The position numbers were made by a program, and so were the translations under genes. 64,000 nucleotides of DNA from Rhizoctonia solani (taxonomy: Eukaryota; Basidiomycota; Agaricomycetes; Cantharellales; Ceratobasidiaceae). Where the stretch lies: NCBI RefSeq assembly GCF_016906535.1, contig NC_057372.1, forward strand, positions 1,531,501 through 1,595,500. The letters run 5' to 3'. This document shows, one piece after another, positions 33,003 to 43,991 of the stretch (position 1 is its first letter; each line of letters starts with the position of its first letter). Under the pieces are notes generated by a model. The model saw only the letters and a list, made by a program, of their open reading frames with translations. It was not told where the DNA came from and did no database searches.

Positions 33003-34156
33003 TAGAGGACCCTGAGGAATTACCCTGTGAATGTAGTGCCCCTGTCTAAAATGGTTCTGATTGGTAAACCATGGAGTTTCCAGATCTGGTTGATGAATAA
33101 TTCTGACAGTCCTTTTGCAGTCACTTTCTTGGAGGTAGGGATAAAGTGGCCAAATTTAGAGAAGGAGTCAATTACCACCAGGATTGCATCATGCCCTTGC
33201 AACTTGGGAAAGCCTGTGATGAAGTTGTAGGAGATTGTGTGAGATGGGTAAGGCAGTACTTCCAATGGTTTCAAGGAGATGGTTGGAGCACATGCCCTTC
33301 TATTGCTCTGGCAAAATGGACAGCACTTGACCCATTCTTTAGCAGGAGCCTTCATTCCAGGCCACCAGTAGTTCTGGTTATGGAGTTCTAATGTCCTTTG
33401 TTGTCCAGGGTGTCCTGCCAAAGGAGAGTCATGGAATTCTTTGAGAAGTTGTTCCTTCAGGGGTTCCAAGTCTGGGACTACTAGCTTTCCTTGATACCAG
33501 AGAAGGTCCTCTTCCCAATCATAATCTTGGTACACCTTTTTGATGGACAGTGGTGCAGATTCAATGTCTTCTGTTAGGAATCTGATAATGGGTTCTAGTG
33601 ACAGATCTTCCTTTATCTTGCTCTGTATTTCCTTGGTGATAGCAACTTCTTCCTCCAATACACCCTGATTGGCAAAGGTCTCCAGGGGGAGCATGACTTC
33701 TGGTTTGTGTTTTGTGTCCCTGTAATCCAATCTTGATAGAGTGTCTGGTTTCCCTGATTGCTTTCTTGGTCTATAGTGAATTTCAAAGTTGAAATCACTT
33801 AAGAATACTCTCCATTGGGCATGTCTCCAGTTAAATGTTCTGGTGCTCATCCAATGCTCCAGGTTTCTGTGGTCTGTAAATACCTGGATTGGAGTGTGGG
33901 TTGCCTTGAGGAAAATTTGCCATTCTTCCAATGCCTTGGTGATTGCCAGTAGTTCCTTGTTGTAGGTGTCATAATTGGATTCTGTGCCACTGAAGGATTT
34001 GGACATATAGGCAATGGGATGCAGTTGTCCATCAGAGCTTCTTTGGCTTAGGATAGCTCCCATAGCAACTCCTGAGGCATCTGTCTCCAAGTAGTAAGGA
34101 TAGTCTGGGTTGGAATGGATAAGAACTGGACTTTTGGTTACCAAGTCCTTGAGTTC

Positions 34157-34611
34157 TGTCACAACCAAGAGTGAAATGACTGCTGTGAGATATTGAGACA
34201 ATTCACACAGATGAGAGAGTGGGAAATTGACAAGGTGAATTGTTCTTGGGGTTTCCAAGCCAATTCACAGTCTTCTTTTATAACAAAAGTGAAAGGGGGT
34301 AAATACAAGGAGAAGGGACAGTGTCTGGGCTGCACAACTTGGAAGCAAGATGGAGCATATGGCTCAGAAGCTCTACACATTGAACTGGGCCAGTGTGCAG
34401 CAAGATAAGCAAGATAGAAGCACTTAGAGCAGAATAAGTCCAGGCCAAGTGCAAGAAGGGAACAAGGGAGAGGGAAGAACATAAACATGGAAGATAGGAA
34501 CTATGCAAACAGATGAGATGGATACAGATGAGTCCCCCAGACAAATACACTGGGGGGAGGGAGGAGGTGACAGGCAGCACATAATCATGTCAGGAGGTGA
34601 GGCTCATGACA
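34157..34611 (-). repeat. Element G 3' LTR
   Basis: TGTCACAACC to GGCTCATGACA on plus. It has a TTATAAAAG box on minus and the AAGAACAATTCAC start-region tract. Confidence 0.93.
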
Positions 34612-34652
34612 TTGCCCCCCTCAAAAGCCCTTAGGCAGTGACAAAGGGCTGC

Positions 34653-35384
34653 TTACATCCATTCCAAACAATCAATAGCTAGTAACTCCTCAAAACTAAA
34701 CAGCTCCTCATTCTCACTGCCTTCAAATGTTTCCACATTCCTTCTTATCTCCTCATCGCTCCATCCTAGGTAGCTCTGAGGCTCCCATTGTGTTTCTCTC
34801 ACTGGGGACAAGTATCCTGGGGCCCAGCAAGTGTCTGGTGTGCTGGAGAACAGGGGGAAGGGCAAAGGTGCTGGTACCTGCGCCTCTGTTGGCCTGGGAG
34901 TGTCTGGGCATGCTGAAGGGGTCACTGGTATTGCTGGCCTGCTTGTGTAGGCTGGTGGGTCTGCTGGGTAAAGCAGAATGAGGTTCTGCATTGCCTGGGT
35001 CAGCTCTCTTGCAGATGAAGGTGTGGAGACTGTAGGGGGTGGGGTTGCAAACCCATGACAATGCCATTGTGCCAGATCCCTGAAAGCACCTGGATGGGAG
35101 GCAATGAAGTGCCACCAGCAGTATACTTGTTTTCCATACAGTGTATCTGGTCCTTCTTCTCCCCTGGGGTCAAGCCAATAGAGGAATCCCCACTTGGGGT
35201 GCTTGTACACGTTGCGCTTGAAGAACCTAACCTTGTTGCAACTGCTGGTGCTCATCAGAGTGTGAGTTATGTTGGCAGAGCTGTCTAGGTGTGCTCTCAT
35301 CTCCTCTGGGCCGTTCATGATGTAGCAATTGATGTTGAGGCAAGGGTTGTAAGCCAAGGCGTCAATGGAGCTGAAGATGGGCAT
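34653..35384 (-). CDS. Element G ORF3, accessory protein of unknown function
   Basis: 243 codons from ATG 35384, overlapping the last 23 bases of pol in another frame and ending 42 bp before the 3' LTR. This is the position an env gene takes in other retroelements. The N-terminal half is globular-looking, with W/Y/H/C content (YKHPKWGFLYWLDPRGEE, VYCWWHFIASHPGAF). The C-terminal half is Pro/Ser-rich, and the tail is acidic (SENEELFSFEELLAID). I see no signal peptide, transmembrane segment or known domain. The frame is open although gag and pol of the same copy each carry stops. Confidence 0.7.
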   Translation of the reverse strand: MPIFSSIDALAYNPCLNINCYIMNGPEEMRAHLDSSANITHTLMSTSSCNKVRFFKRNVYKHPKWGFLYWLDPRGEEGPDTLYGKQVYCWWHFIASHPGAFRDLAQWHCHGFATPPPTVSTPSSARELTQAMQNLILLYPADPPAYTSRPAIPVTPSACPDTPRPTEAQVPAPLPFPLFSSTPDTCWAPGYLSPVRETQWEPQSYLGWSDEEIRRNVETFEGSENEELFSFEELLAIDCLEWM

Positions 35385-38300
35385 GCTGGGATAGTGGAGA
35401 GCGCAAGAAGAGCTTAGCAGGGCACATTTTGGCAGTGAGAGCTTGTAAAGTGACAAAGCAGGCAGTTTTTGACTTGCTGAGTTGCTTGACTATCTTCCCT
35501 CTTTTAACTCTGCGCGCATTTGCAGGGATGGCGTTGTTGTCCGCCGGAGCATCCAGGTAATTGGCAAAGAAGTCGCGCAATTTGTCCTTGCAATGCTGTA
35601 GATCCTTGGCTGGTTCCCATGTGTCCTCATGGGGCACATATCCCTTCCATCCCATCCTGTACTTCCAGATTCCATCTTCTGCTGCCCAATCTACAAATTT
35701 GTTTACTTTGTACTCTTCTTCTCCTTCTGCTGTGATTACAGGTGGCAGAGGGGTGAATGTGCAATCAAACTCTGTGTCTTGTTTGAAAGCAGACAATAAG
35801 CTGACATAGAACACATCATGGATTCTCATGGTCTCAGGGAGAGCCAGGCAATAGACGTGAGAGCCCACTCTTTCTATGACAGGGAAAGGGCCATATTGTT
35901 TGTGGTCTAGCTTTTTATTGGGGCACTGCAACATGATATTGGAAGCCAGAAGCCAAACTTTGTCTCCTGGTTGAAACTCAGGTGGTTTCCCTGTGTCTGC
36001 CTGTTTGTAGCGCTCCTGAGCCCATTTGATTGATGCCTGTACTTCCTGAATTGTCTCAGCCAGTTGCTTGGCTCTGTCATCAGCAATAGGCAATCCAGTA
36101 GGTTCCAGTAGTGGTGAAATGACAGGAGAACATCCATACACAATCTCAAAGGGCAATTTGCCCATTGCTTTGCTTCTGGTGTTGTTGTGAGCAAAGTCAG
36201 CCAGTGGGAGCCAATCAACCCAATTAGACTGTCTATGATTAATGAAGGGACATAGGTAAGCCTCTAGCCATTGGTTCTTGATCTCAGTTTGTCCATCAGA
36301 TTGTGGGTGGTAAGCAGTAGAGAAAGTAGGAATGATTTGCAGAGATTTGTAGAGTGCCTTGAGGAACTTGGAGTTGAATGTAGTCCCTCTGTCAGACACA
36401 GTGTGCTTTGGAGTGCCATGTAGCTTCCAGACATGCTCCAAGAACATCTGAGCAACATCCTCAGCAGTAGCAGTTTCTTTGCAGGGAACCAGGTGCATCA
36501 TCTTTGAGAAGTGGTCTACAACCACCAGGATGCTGTCATATCCCTTACACTTGGGAAACTTGACAATGAAATCATATGAGATGTCTTCCCAGGGACCTGC
36601 AGGGACAGAAAGCAGGTTGAGAGCATAGTTGTGTGCATGGCCCTTGCTTCTTTGGCAGATTTCACAAGACTCCACATAGCAATTGACTTGGAATTTCATT
36701 GCTGGCCAGTAGTAGTGACAACTGATTAACTCTAGAGTTCATGCTCTTCCTTGGTGACCAGAAGCAGGAGAATCATGGAAGTGAGATAAGAGTTGCTGTT
36801 TGATCTCAGGTTCATCTGGCACAACTACTCTTCCTTGATACAGAAGTAGACCCTTCTGAATTGTATAGTCCTTGAACTTTTGTGCAATGCTGTGGGGCGT
36901 GGATTTAGGATCTGATACAGCTAGCAAGATTGTGTCAAGACTAGGGTCTTCCTGGGTAGCTTCCTTGATTTGATCCAACAAGGACAACTCTATGTGTGCT
37001 GAAAATGCCTCAAAGTGAGATTCTGGAATCATAACTTGTGGAGATGGTTCTAAGTCCATGTGATCTGGTTGTCTTGACAGGGCATCAGGTTTCTGTGACT
37101 GTTTCCCAGGTCAATAAGCAATGACAAAGTTGTAGGACGCCAGCATGAGATGCCAGCACACATGACGCCTGTTGAAGGTTCTAGCTGATTTCCAGTACTC
37201 CAGATTCTTGTGATCAGTAAACACAGTGATAGGCTGCTCAGTTCCTTCCAGGAAGATTCTCCAGTGCTCAAATGCACAAGTGATGGCAAGTAGCTCCTTA
37301 TCATGCATGTCATAGTTCAGCTCAGCAGGTGAAAAGCTGGCTGACATGAATGCAACAGGATGTAGACAACCATCTTCCTTTCTCTGAGATAGTACAGCGC
37401 CCATGGCTGCTCCAGAAGCGTCTGTTTCCAAGGTGTAAGGTTTAGATTCATCAGGGTGGGCTAGAACAGGCTCCTTGCAAATCTCAGCCTTGATTGCGTC
37501 AAATGCAGCCTTCTGTTCTTCTAGCCAGATCCATGGTTGCTCCTTCTGAGTAAGGATATTCAGAGGGCGTGCTAAGCAAGAGAAGTTGGGAACAAAGCAA
37601 TGGTAGAAGTTTGCAAAACCTAGGAATGATTGCACCTGTTTCATATCTTGGGGTTCAGGCCAGTCCATGATTGCTTGCACCTTGTCTTTCTCCATGGAGA
37701 TGCCCTCAGGAGTAATCACAAGACCAATGTAGGTGACTTCTGTGACAAAGAAGTAGCATTTGGCAGGGTTGCAGAATAATTTATGCTTCAGCAAGCAAGA
37801 TAAGACTTCCTTGACATGTTCCACATGCTCTTCTCTTGAGTTTGAGAAGATCAAGATGTCATCCAAATACACAACCACAGAGATGTCAAGTAAATCACGG
37901 AATATGTTGTTCATGAAGCGCATAAACACAGCTGGGGCATTGCTAAGGCCAAATTGCATGACTGTGGGAGCAAAGTGACCAAGGGCAGTGCAAAATGCAG
38001 CCTTCCATTCATCTCCTTCCTTGATTCTGATGTTGTGATATCCATTCCTCAAATCTAGCTTTGTGAAGATCTTAGCATGGCACAATTTCTCAATTAGCTT
38101 GTCCTGTCTGGGTAGTGCATATGTGTCCTTGATTGTGATGGCATTTAGCTGGCAATAGTCCACCACTAAGCAAAGCCTGCCATCAGCCCTTTTTACAAAT
38201 ATTACTGGAGCTCCTGCTGGTGAGGTGGTTGGCACAATCTTCCCAGCTGCAAGTTCTGAGTCAATGTGTTCCTTGAGTGCTTCTCTCTCTGCAGGGGTCA

Positions 38301-38898
38301 CAGAATAGATAGGGCCATAGGGAGGCTGTTTGTCTTCTTCCAGGTCAATAGCAATGTCATAGGGGCAATGTTCTGGTAGTGTGGTAAAGAACTCTTCACT
38401 GAACACTTTCTGGAAATCCTGGAATTCAACAGGGAGGTTCTGAGGCTCAGGGTTGATGCTGCCAGCTTGTGCTTCTGTAGCTAAGCAGAGTGAAACTTTC
38501 ATGGTGGTCCAATCAATGTCTGGATCAGCCAATTTGAGCCATGGGGTTCCAAGGATAAGTTTTCTGTTTCCAAGGGGAAGAGCATAGAAGATGGCAGAGA
38601 ATTGCCTGTTTTGAGAGCTAAAGACTAACCAAGCCTTGAAGCAGATAGGGTTGCGGACTTGTTTGCCATTAATGCCAATGACAGAGTGTGGGGAGTCCAA
38701 TTCAATGAGTGGAATGTTGTGAGAAAGGGCAAATTGGGGATCAATGAAGTTTGCAGAAGAACCAGAATCAATTAGAGCAGTTTGAGTGTCTGTGATTCCT
38801 TCTATGTCTATAGTGAGCAGTGGTGATTTATTGGTTTGCAGGGCTGCACAAAACAAGGGTTCTATAGACATTGAGGGAGATTCAGGAAGCCTAGACAC
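35362..38898 (-). pseudogene. pol: Element G pol, two nonsense codons
   Basis: Protease LIDSGSSANF; RT with FTKLDLRNGY and an intact VVVYLDDILIFS; RNase H LETDASGAAMG and FTDHKNLEYW; integrase finger C..CEICQ, SYDFIVKF, VSDRGTTFNSKF and HPQSDGQTEIK; chromodomain GWKGYVPHEDTWEP. In-frame TGA codons at 37111-37113 (after NFVIAY) and 36739-36741 (after HQGRA) both stand where Arg CGA fits. Otherwise the frame is continuous. Pol begins overlapping the end of gag in another frame. It differs clearly in sequence from A, B and H. Confidence 0.92.
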
Positions 38899-40472
38899 AG
38901 GGCAAGACTTCCTCAGACTTTTCCTGCTTGGGGAAGTGATTCCAGCTCTCTACTTCTGTAGCCTTTCCTGATTCAGGCTTAGAGCGTTCTATTGTTTTGA
39001 GGCACCATCCATTCTTGCAGTCCTCCCATTTGTGAGACTTCTCCCCACACTTGGAACATTCTCCAGCATTTCTTCTTGCTTCCTGAATCTTCTTGGAAAC
39101 AAAATTGCTTGAGTGCCCTTGAGCTGGGTGTTGTGGTGAGCTGGTGCTGCTGTTGCTATCTTTTCTTAGCTCCTTGCGCGCTTCAAACAGCATGTCATCA
39201 TTTAGACAGGCAGTAGAAATGAACTTGTCCAGTGCAGTGATGTTCTTGTGCAGGGTGTACTCAATTAGCTTGCTTCTGACTTCTGCCTTGAGCCCCTGGC
39301 AGAAGGAGGCAATGAGGGCAGGGTCTGACCATTCTAGTTTGCTGGCTATGATTCTAAACTCTGTGGCATAATTGCTTGCTGATTTCAGCTGCTTGAGCTT
39401 GCGCAGGTGTTGTTCTGCAATTTGTGCTACTGCTGGATTGCTCCAGTTACGCAAGAATGCTGCTTGAAATGTATCTCAGGATTCCAAGGTTGGCTTGTCA
39501 TCCCCATTCAGCAGCTTCTCTAAATAGATCTGTCCCCACTTCTTGGGTTGTCCATCCCTTAGGTTCATGAGGACAAAGGAGATTTGACTGTGATCAGAAG
39601 GGAATGAAGAAGCATTGCTAAGGAAGTAGGTTTTGCAATCCATGATAAATGATTTGGCTGCAGGGCCCTTCTTGCTATCATACTTCTCAGGAGCAGGGAT
39701 TTTGGATTTTGCTTGGGCTGGGCCAGGAGTTTGGGACAGTCCCCTGAAGGTGCTCTGGAGTGGGACAGATAAGGCTCTGCCCATGATGGTAGCAATGTTG
39801 TGTAGCGTTCTTGCCTCCTTTTCTTCATCTGTTTCTCCTGGTTGCGCTGATAGATATCCTTTGCTTAGGGGATTACTTGTTGCTGCTTGAGATGTGCTTG
39901 GGAGATCTACAGGCGTTGGTCTGATGAAGGGCTGCTCTGGGTTGAGGTCAAGGTGTTCCTGGGTGTGTGGGATTGCCCAGGAGGTGTTTGGGGTTGTTTT
40001 AGGTGGTTCTGGTGACTCCAATTTGACCCTTTTTCCTTTGGGTCAGGCTCATCCTTGATAGGGACTAAGAAGTCCTTGTTGCCTGAGCTGCCTGAGCCAG
40101 AAGGGGCCTTGGGGGTGTTGTCTATGGCTGTGAAGACTCTTCTGGGAGGTGTGTGTGGATCTGTGCTGCTGGGGGCAGTCAGAAGGCGCTGAATTGCGCT
40201 CTCTACTGCTTGTGTAACATCCTGCAACATGGTTTGTTTCCAAGCATCTAGATGGCTGATAAGGTGCCCTGTGTTCTTCTCCAGTAGTCTGTGGAGCGCT
40301 GGGGGCTGAGATCTGCTTCTGGCATTGTTGCCTATGAGATATCTGTGAAGGTGATTGAGTTTTGTAGCATCCTCTTGCTGCCAGAGGATTTCTGGACAGA
40401 GTTTGACCCTTATGCAACTTATAGGCACATTGGAAGGTCCTTCTAGTGTGGCTGGAGTGATAAGAGGGGATG

Positions 40473-41995
40473 TGTTAAGAGTCGTGTAAGTACAGGAGTA
40501 AGAAAGAATTACTATATACAAAATGTATATGGGAATAACTAAGAACTAGTATTAAGAATCAGAATATATGCACAGAATATATGCACAATATAGGCTAGGT
40601 TATCAGGAATAACAACTCCTAACAAATAGTCTAGCAACTATGAAGTGCAGGTGGTTGGTTATGTATAGTACCTTAGACTAATGTTACTTAAGCCTAAGTG
40701 ACCAAGGGTATGTATACTTAAGGTTTCTGGGATAGTACCTTAAGTAAGAGGGTTACCTGACTAATGTACAGGATTTATAGGACTTGCCTAATAAGTATAG
40801 GACTTATATATGCTTAAGTAAGACTTAAGACTTATGGGGTTTACCTAAAATATATCTAGGATTTATGAGATATTGTAGATAAAGCTATCTACAATATAAG
40901 GGGTATGGTGGATTGAAACACTGTCACTCAATCACAACAATCCTTGCAGTATTGTCGCACTATACTCAATGTTGAACTCAACAACTGTGACAGTCAAGGG
41001 GCACAGGGTTGCAGTAAGTACACTAATAGGTTACCCTGTGTCTGTTGGGACTGGCCTATGGTCTTAGTGCGCCGAATAACCTCCTATGCTATTTACAGTG
41101 AGTCAATCACTAAAGTAAATGCGCAGATAAGCTGTTAAAGGCTTGTGTGTATATGTCAATATATAAGAGTGGATAAATGGATGCATTAGAAGCGTCTTCA
41201 CAGGGTCCTTTTATACCCTGAGAAGGCGCACAAACAAGTATATACATGATTGATACCAAGAGGGGGTACAGGAGGTATATGTGGCAACTGAAACACTTGA
41301 GGGAGCCAATACTCTGGTACATAGTAAACAAACAATAGATACTAATATTTGCCCCAAGGCAATGTTTGCCCCAAGGCATTATTTACCTGTGTGGGTCCTT
41401 AGATGTCCCAAGGCTAAGTGTTTCATCCTTGGAGTAAACAATCCCAAAGGTAGGATACCTCTGCATTGGGTACTTACAGTAAATGGGGCATAACTCAGCC
41501 AAATGTTGTCCGTTTTGGGAGTTTGACCCAGCGTTCTGGAGCGCACAAACATGCGCACCTAAGCGCAAGCGATTCGGCAGTGTGGGATGCCCGGGTGATG
41601 GAGAAAAGGCGCATTTAGTGCGTCGGCGCTTAAGGGCTGATTAAGCGCCAGAGCACTTGCCTACGCGACAGGGGGGACCCTGAATATTTCTGTGTGTAGC
41701 CACAAGATAGAATCTTGAATAATAAATACTACAAACAAGAGAAATATTACTTGTTACTGTTTATCTACTCAGCTGAATTTATATATATTTAAATGAGTGA
41801 GAAAACAGCATATATGCAAAAGGCATTGCATATTAAGGGCATTCCTGAGCTTTGTAGGTTTTGTAAAGGTCACTATTGGATAGAGGGACCTTGAAAACCT
41901 TAGCTCGCATCTTTATCTCATTTATTTACTGTGAGATTACTAGTGTAATTAATAAAATAAGTACAGATTAAAGAAGAAATGTCATATCCATAACA
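40473..41995 (-). repeat. Element F 3' LTR
   Basis: TGTTAAGAGTCG to TCCATAACA on plus. A GGTATAAAAGG box reads on minus near 41215. It is nearly identical to the 5' LTR over the first 1.34 kb, but has about 21 differences in the last 150 bp before 41975. Confidence 0.93.
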
Positions 41996-42447
41996 TATCC
42001 CCCCCAATCTGGACTTATCCTATCAAGAGATGGCTTCCTAATTAAAGGTTTGATGCTAATTGATTATACCCCTTGAAATTGGAATTAAATTCCTTAATTT
42101 TATTGCTAAGTCTTAAGGTGTCGGAGCCATGGGCGCTTAAGGCTTAGTCACCCGCTCTGAGTCTTCAGTTGGTGCAGGGTATTTACTTGTTGTAATTATT
42201 ACAAGGTCAAATCCGAGGCTTTTGACTTAGTTAAAAGTGCTATCGATATCTATCGAATCGTGGCTATCGATCGGTACTAAGTGTGGTGGGACGTTCACAC
42301 GAATAAGGGTTGAATTCCTAGCGACGATTATTCAGACGAGTCAAAACGATTGGATTCGCGAGTACAGTATTAATGATCGCAGAATACAGGAATTGAGACG
42401 CGGAGAACGTTGAGATGTTGTATATACAGGCAGGGCACATGGTTAGC
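41996..42447 (-). other. Element F 3' untranslated region with polypurine tract
   Basis: About 450 bp between ORF3 and the 3' LTR. No gene is recognised. The polypurine tract adjoins the LTR. From about 42120 upward it becomes CpG-rich, including clustered ATCGAT-like sites at 42240-42270. Confidence 0.6.
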
Positions 42448-43791
42448 TTAGTTAGTGACGACGGGAAGAGGGCGAATGATATGTTCCGAATCGATTTCGA
42501 GCCCTCCGCCGATGTTGACGTCCTGGTTGTCGCTTAGCTCTAGGTCGCGAGCGTGAACCTCGTGCCAGTGGTCTTCCCACGAGAACGGCGGCGTATGTTG
42601 CTGCGGTACGGTGGGCCATTCAGGTGGTCCCAAGTTGTCGACGGGATTTGGTTCTCCCGGCCATTCCCAAACAGAAGCGACGAAGTTGTTACCGAACCCG
42701 GGGGAGACGGATTTGACGCTCTGCGCGACGGCAACCAAAGAGAGTTGCTGCGTGAGGGCAGCAATGTCGAATTCGTGGCCGTGGGCGTACTCTGGAGCGG
42801 GGAATTCGCCTGCTTCGTTGGCGGCGTGCAACGGGGCGTATTCCGGAGCCGTAAACGAGTCACCGTTCTGGTAACCCAGGTAAGCCGTTTCGGGTTGTTT
42901 GGAAGATTCTTGAGGGGGAAGTCCCCAGGCGGCGTAGTCAAAGGGGATTTCCGCAAAGTCCACCAACTGGGGCGGCGGAACGTTCTCAGGCGGCGGAGTA
43001 ATTGGTCCCAGTGCTTCGTCGTCGCCGTCGTATCCGTTGACAGGGAATCCTGCGATTGATAGCCTGGTGAGCTGAGTACGATTATGTTGCATTATACTAC
43101 AAGTCTTACCTGCGTTGGATAGATTGTCTTTGGAGTGTTCAACTACCGGGTGACCATGCAAACGGCACCAAAAACAATGCGCCAAAACGCAGGCAGGGGA
43201 GCCGCAAATATACCCAACATGGGCTATGTTACTATACTCCATCTGTTTAGTAGCAGTGATAATAATTGATAGAGCATTGAGGCAAATTGCGTAGAAATTG
43301 TTGTGATGTACTTGTTGCTGTAGCTTGTGGAAGGAATTGGCGGGGAAGTGGTAGACATCCTCCTTGAAACAAATGGGATGCAGGATGTATGGAAAGCCAA
43401 TCTTGACAAGCTCAGTTGCGTAGTCGTAATTTGCCCAGGGCTTGCAACAATTCCATCCAACAGGTTGGACAGCTTTGCCAAAGACACAAAGAGCATGGGT
43501 GTAGGCCCCGTGCAACGCGTGAGTAAGGTCAACACCTAGGAACCATTGAGGGGGGTGGTCATCATCCATAAGGAAGACCTCAATGTCAGGCATGGCATGA
43601 ATACAACGTTCTAAGGGGTCTGGGTGATTCTCAGAGTATGGGGAGTAGTGGTCATTGTGGCGATTAGCATAGACATAGTATAAATTGCGGACATGACTAG
43701 CTTCAATGATACCCAGCTCAGGAGTGAGGGGCACGTCATTCCTGTAGGAGGTGAAGATGGGGTAGCAATAATAATCTTGGGAGAAAGACAT
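42448..43791 (-). CDS. Element F ORF3, accessory protein of unknown function
   Basis: 447 codons from ATG 43791; the frame is open further upstream without an ATG. It lies between pol and the 3' LTR. The N-terminal 220 residues look folded and rich in Tyr, His and Cys, with FLGVDLTHALHGAYTHAL. A Cys/His cluster CGSPACVLAHCFWCRLHGH near residue 215 could bind zinc. The C-terminal half is acidic and Pro-rich (ITPPPENVPPP), like an activation or docking tail. No signal peptide, membrane span or known domain is evident. A TATA-like GTATAAATG lies about 70 nt upstream of the ATG. The C-terminal half is CpG-rich, unlike pol. It shows no visible similarity to ORF3 of element G. Confidence 0.75.
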   Translation of the reverse strand: MSFSQDYYCYPIFTSYRNDVPLTPELGIIEASHVRNLYYVYANRHNDHYSPYSENHPDPLERCIHAMPDIEVFLMDDDHPPQWFLGVDLTHALHGAYTHALCVFGKAVQPVGWNCCKPWANYDYATELVKIGFPYILHPICFKEDVYHFPANSFHKLQQQVHHNNFYAICLNALSIIITATKQMEYSNIAHVGYICGSPACVLAHCFWCRLHGHPVVEHSKDNLSNAGKTCSIMQHNRTQLTRLSIAGFPVNGYDGDDEALGPITPPPENVPPPQLVDFAEIPFDYAAWGLPPQESSKQPETAYLGYQNGDSFTAPEYAPLHAANEAGEFPAPEYAHGHEFDIAALTQQLSLVAVAQSVKSVSPGFGNNFVASVWEWPGEPNPVDNLGPPEWPTVPQQHTPPFSWEDHWHEVHARDLELSDNQDVNIGGGLEIDSEHIIRPLPVVTN

Positions 43792-43871
43792 AGTAGACAG
43801 AGTGTGTGGGCAATTGAATATGATTGGGATGACAATTTGGAGAATTGAATGAGAGCATTTATACAAAATTC

Positions 43872-43942
43872 ATCCTCCATAAGATAGGTTTGACTTAGTG
43901 CTTCAAACGTTGAGTATGTTGTTATTTCCTATCTTGGAGGAT
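43872..43942. repeat. Inverted repeat between F pol and ORF3
   Basis: ATCCTCCATAAGATAGG (43872-43888) and CCTATCTTGGAGGAT (43928-43942) pair as an imperfect 15-bp stem around a 39-nt loop. It sits just upstream (on minus) of the TATA-like sequence before ORF3. It could act as a transcription boundary or RNA structure; this is inference. Confidence 0.55.
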
Positions 43943-43991
43943 ATGACCGGTTTAGTTACACCTGTGGTACATGGAAGAAGCCATGTGGAGC

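Noticed and set aside
40049..40417. A separate 122-codon gene overlapping G gag
   Set aside because: It is the alternative frame of the Ser/Pro-rich gag N-terminus, beside the frameshift near 40030.
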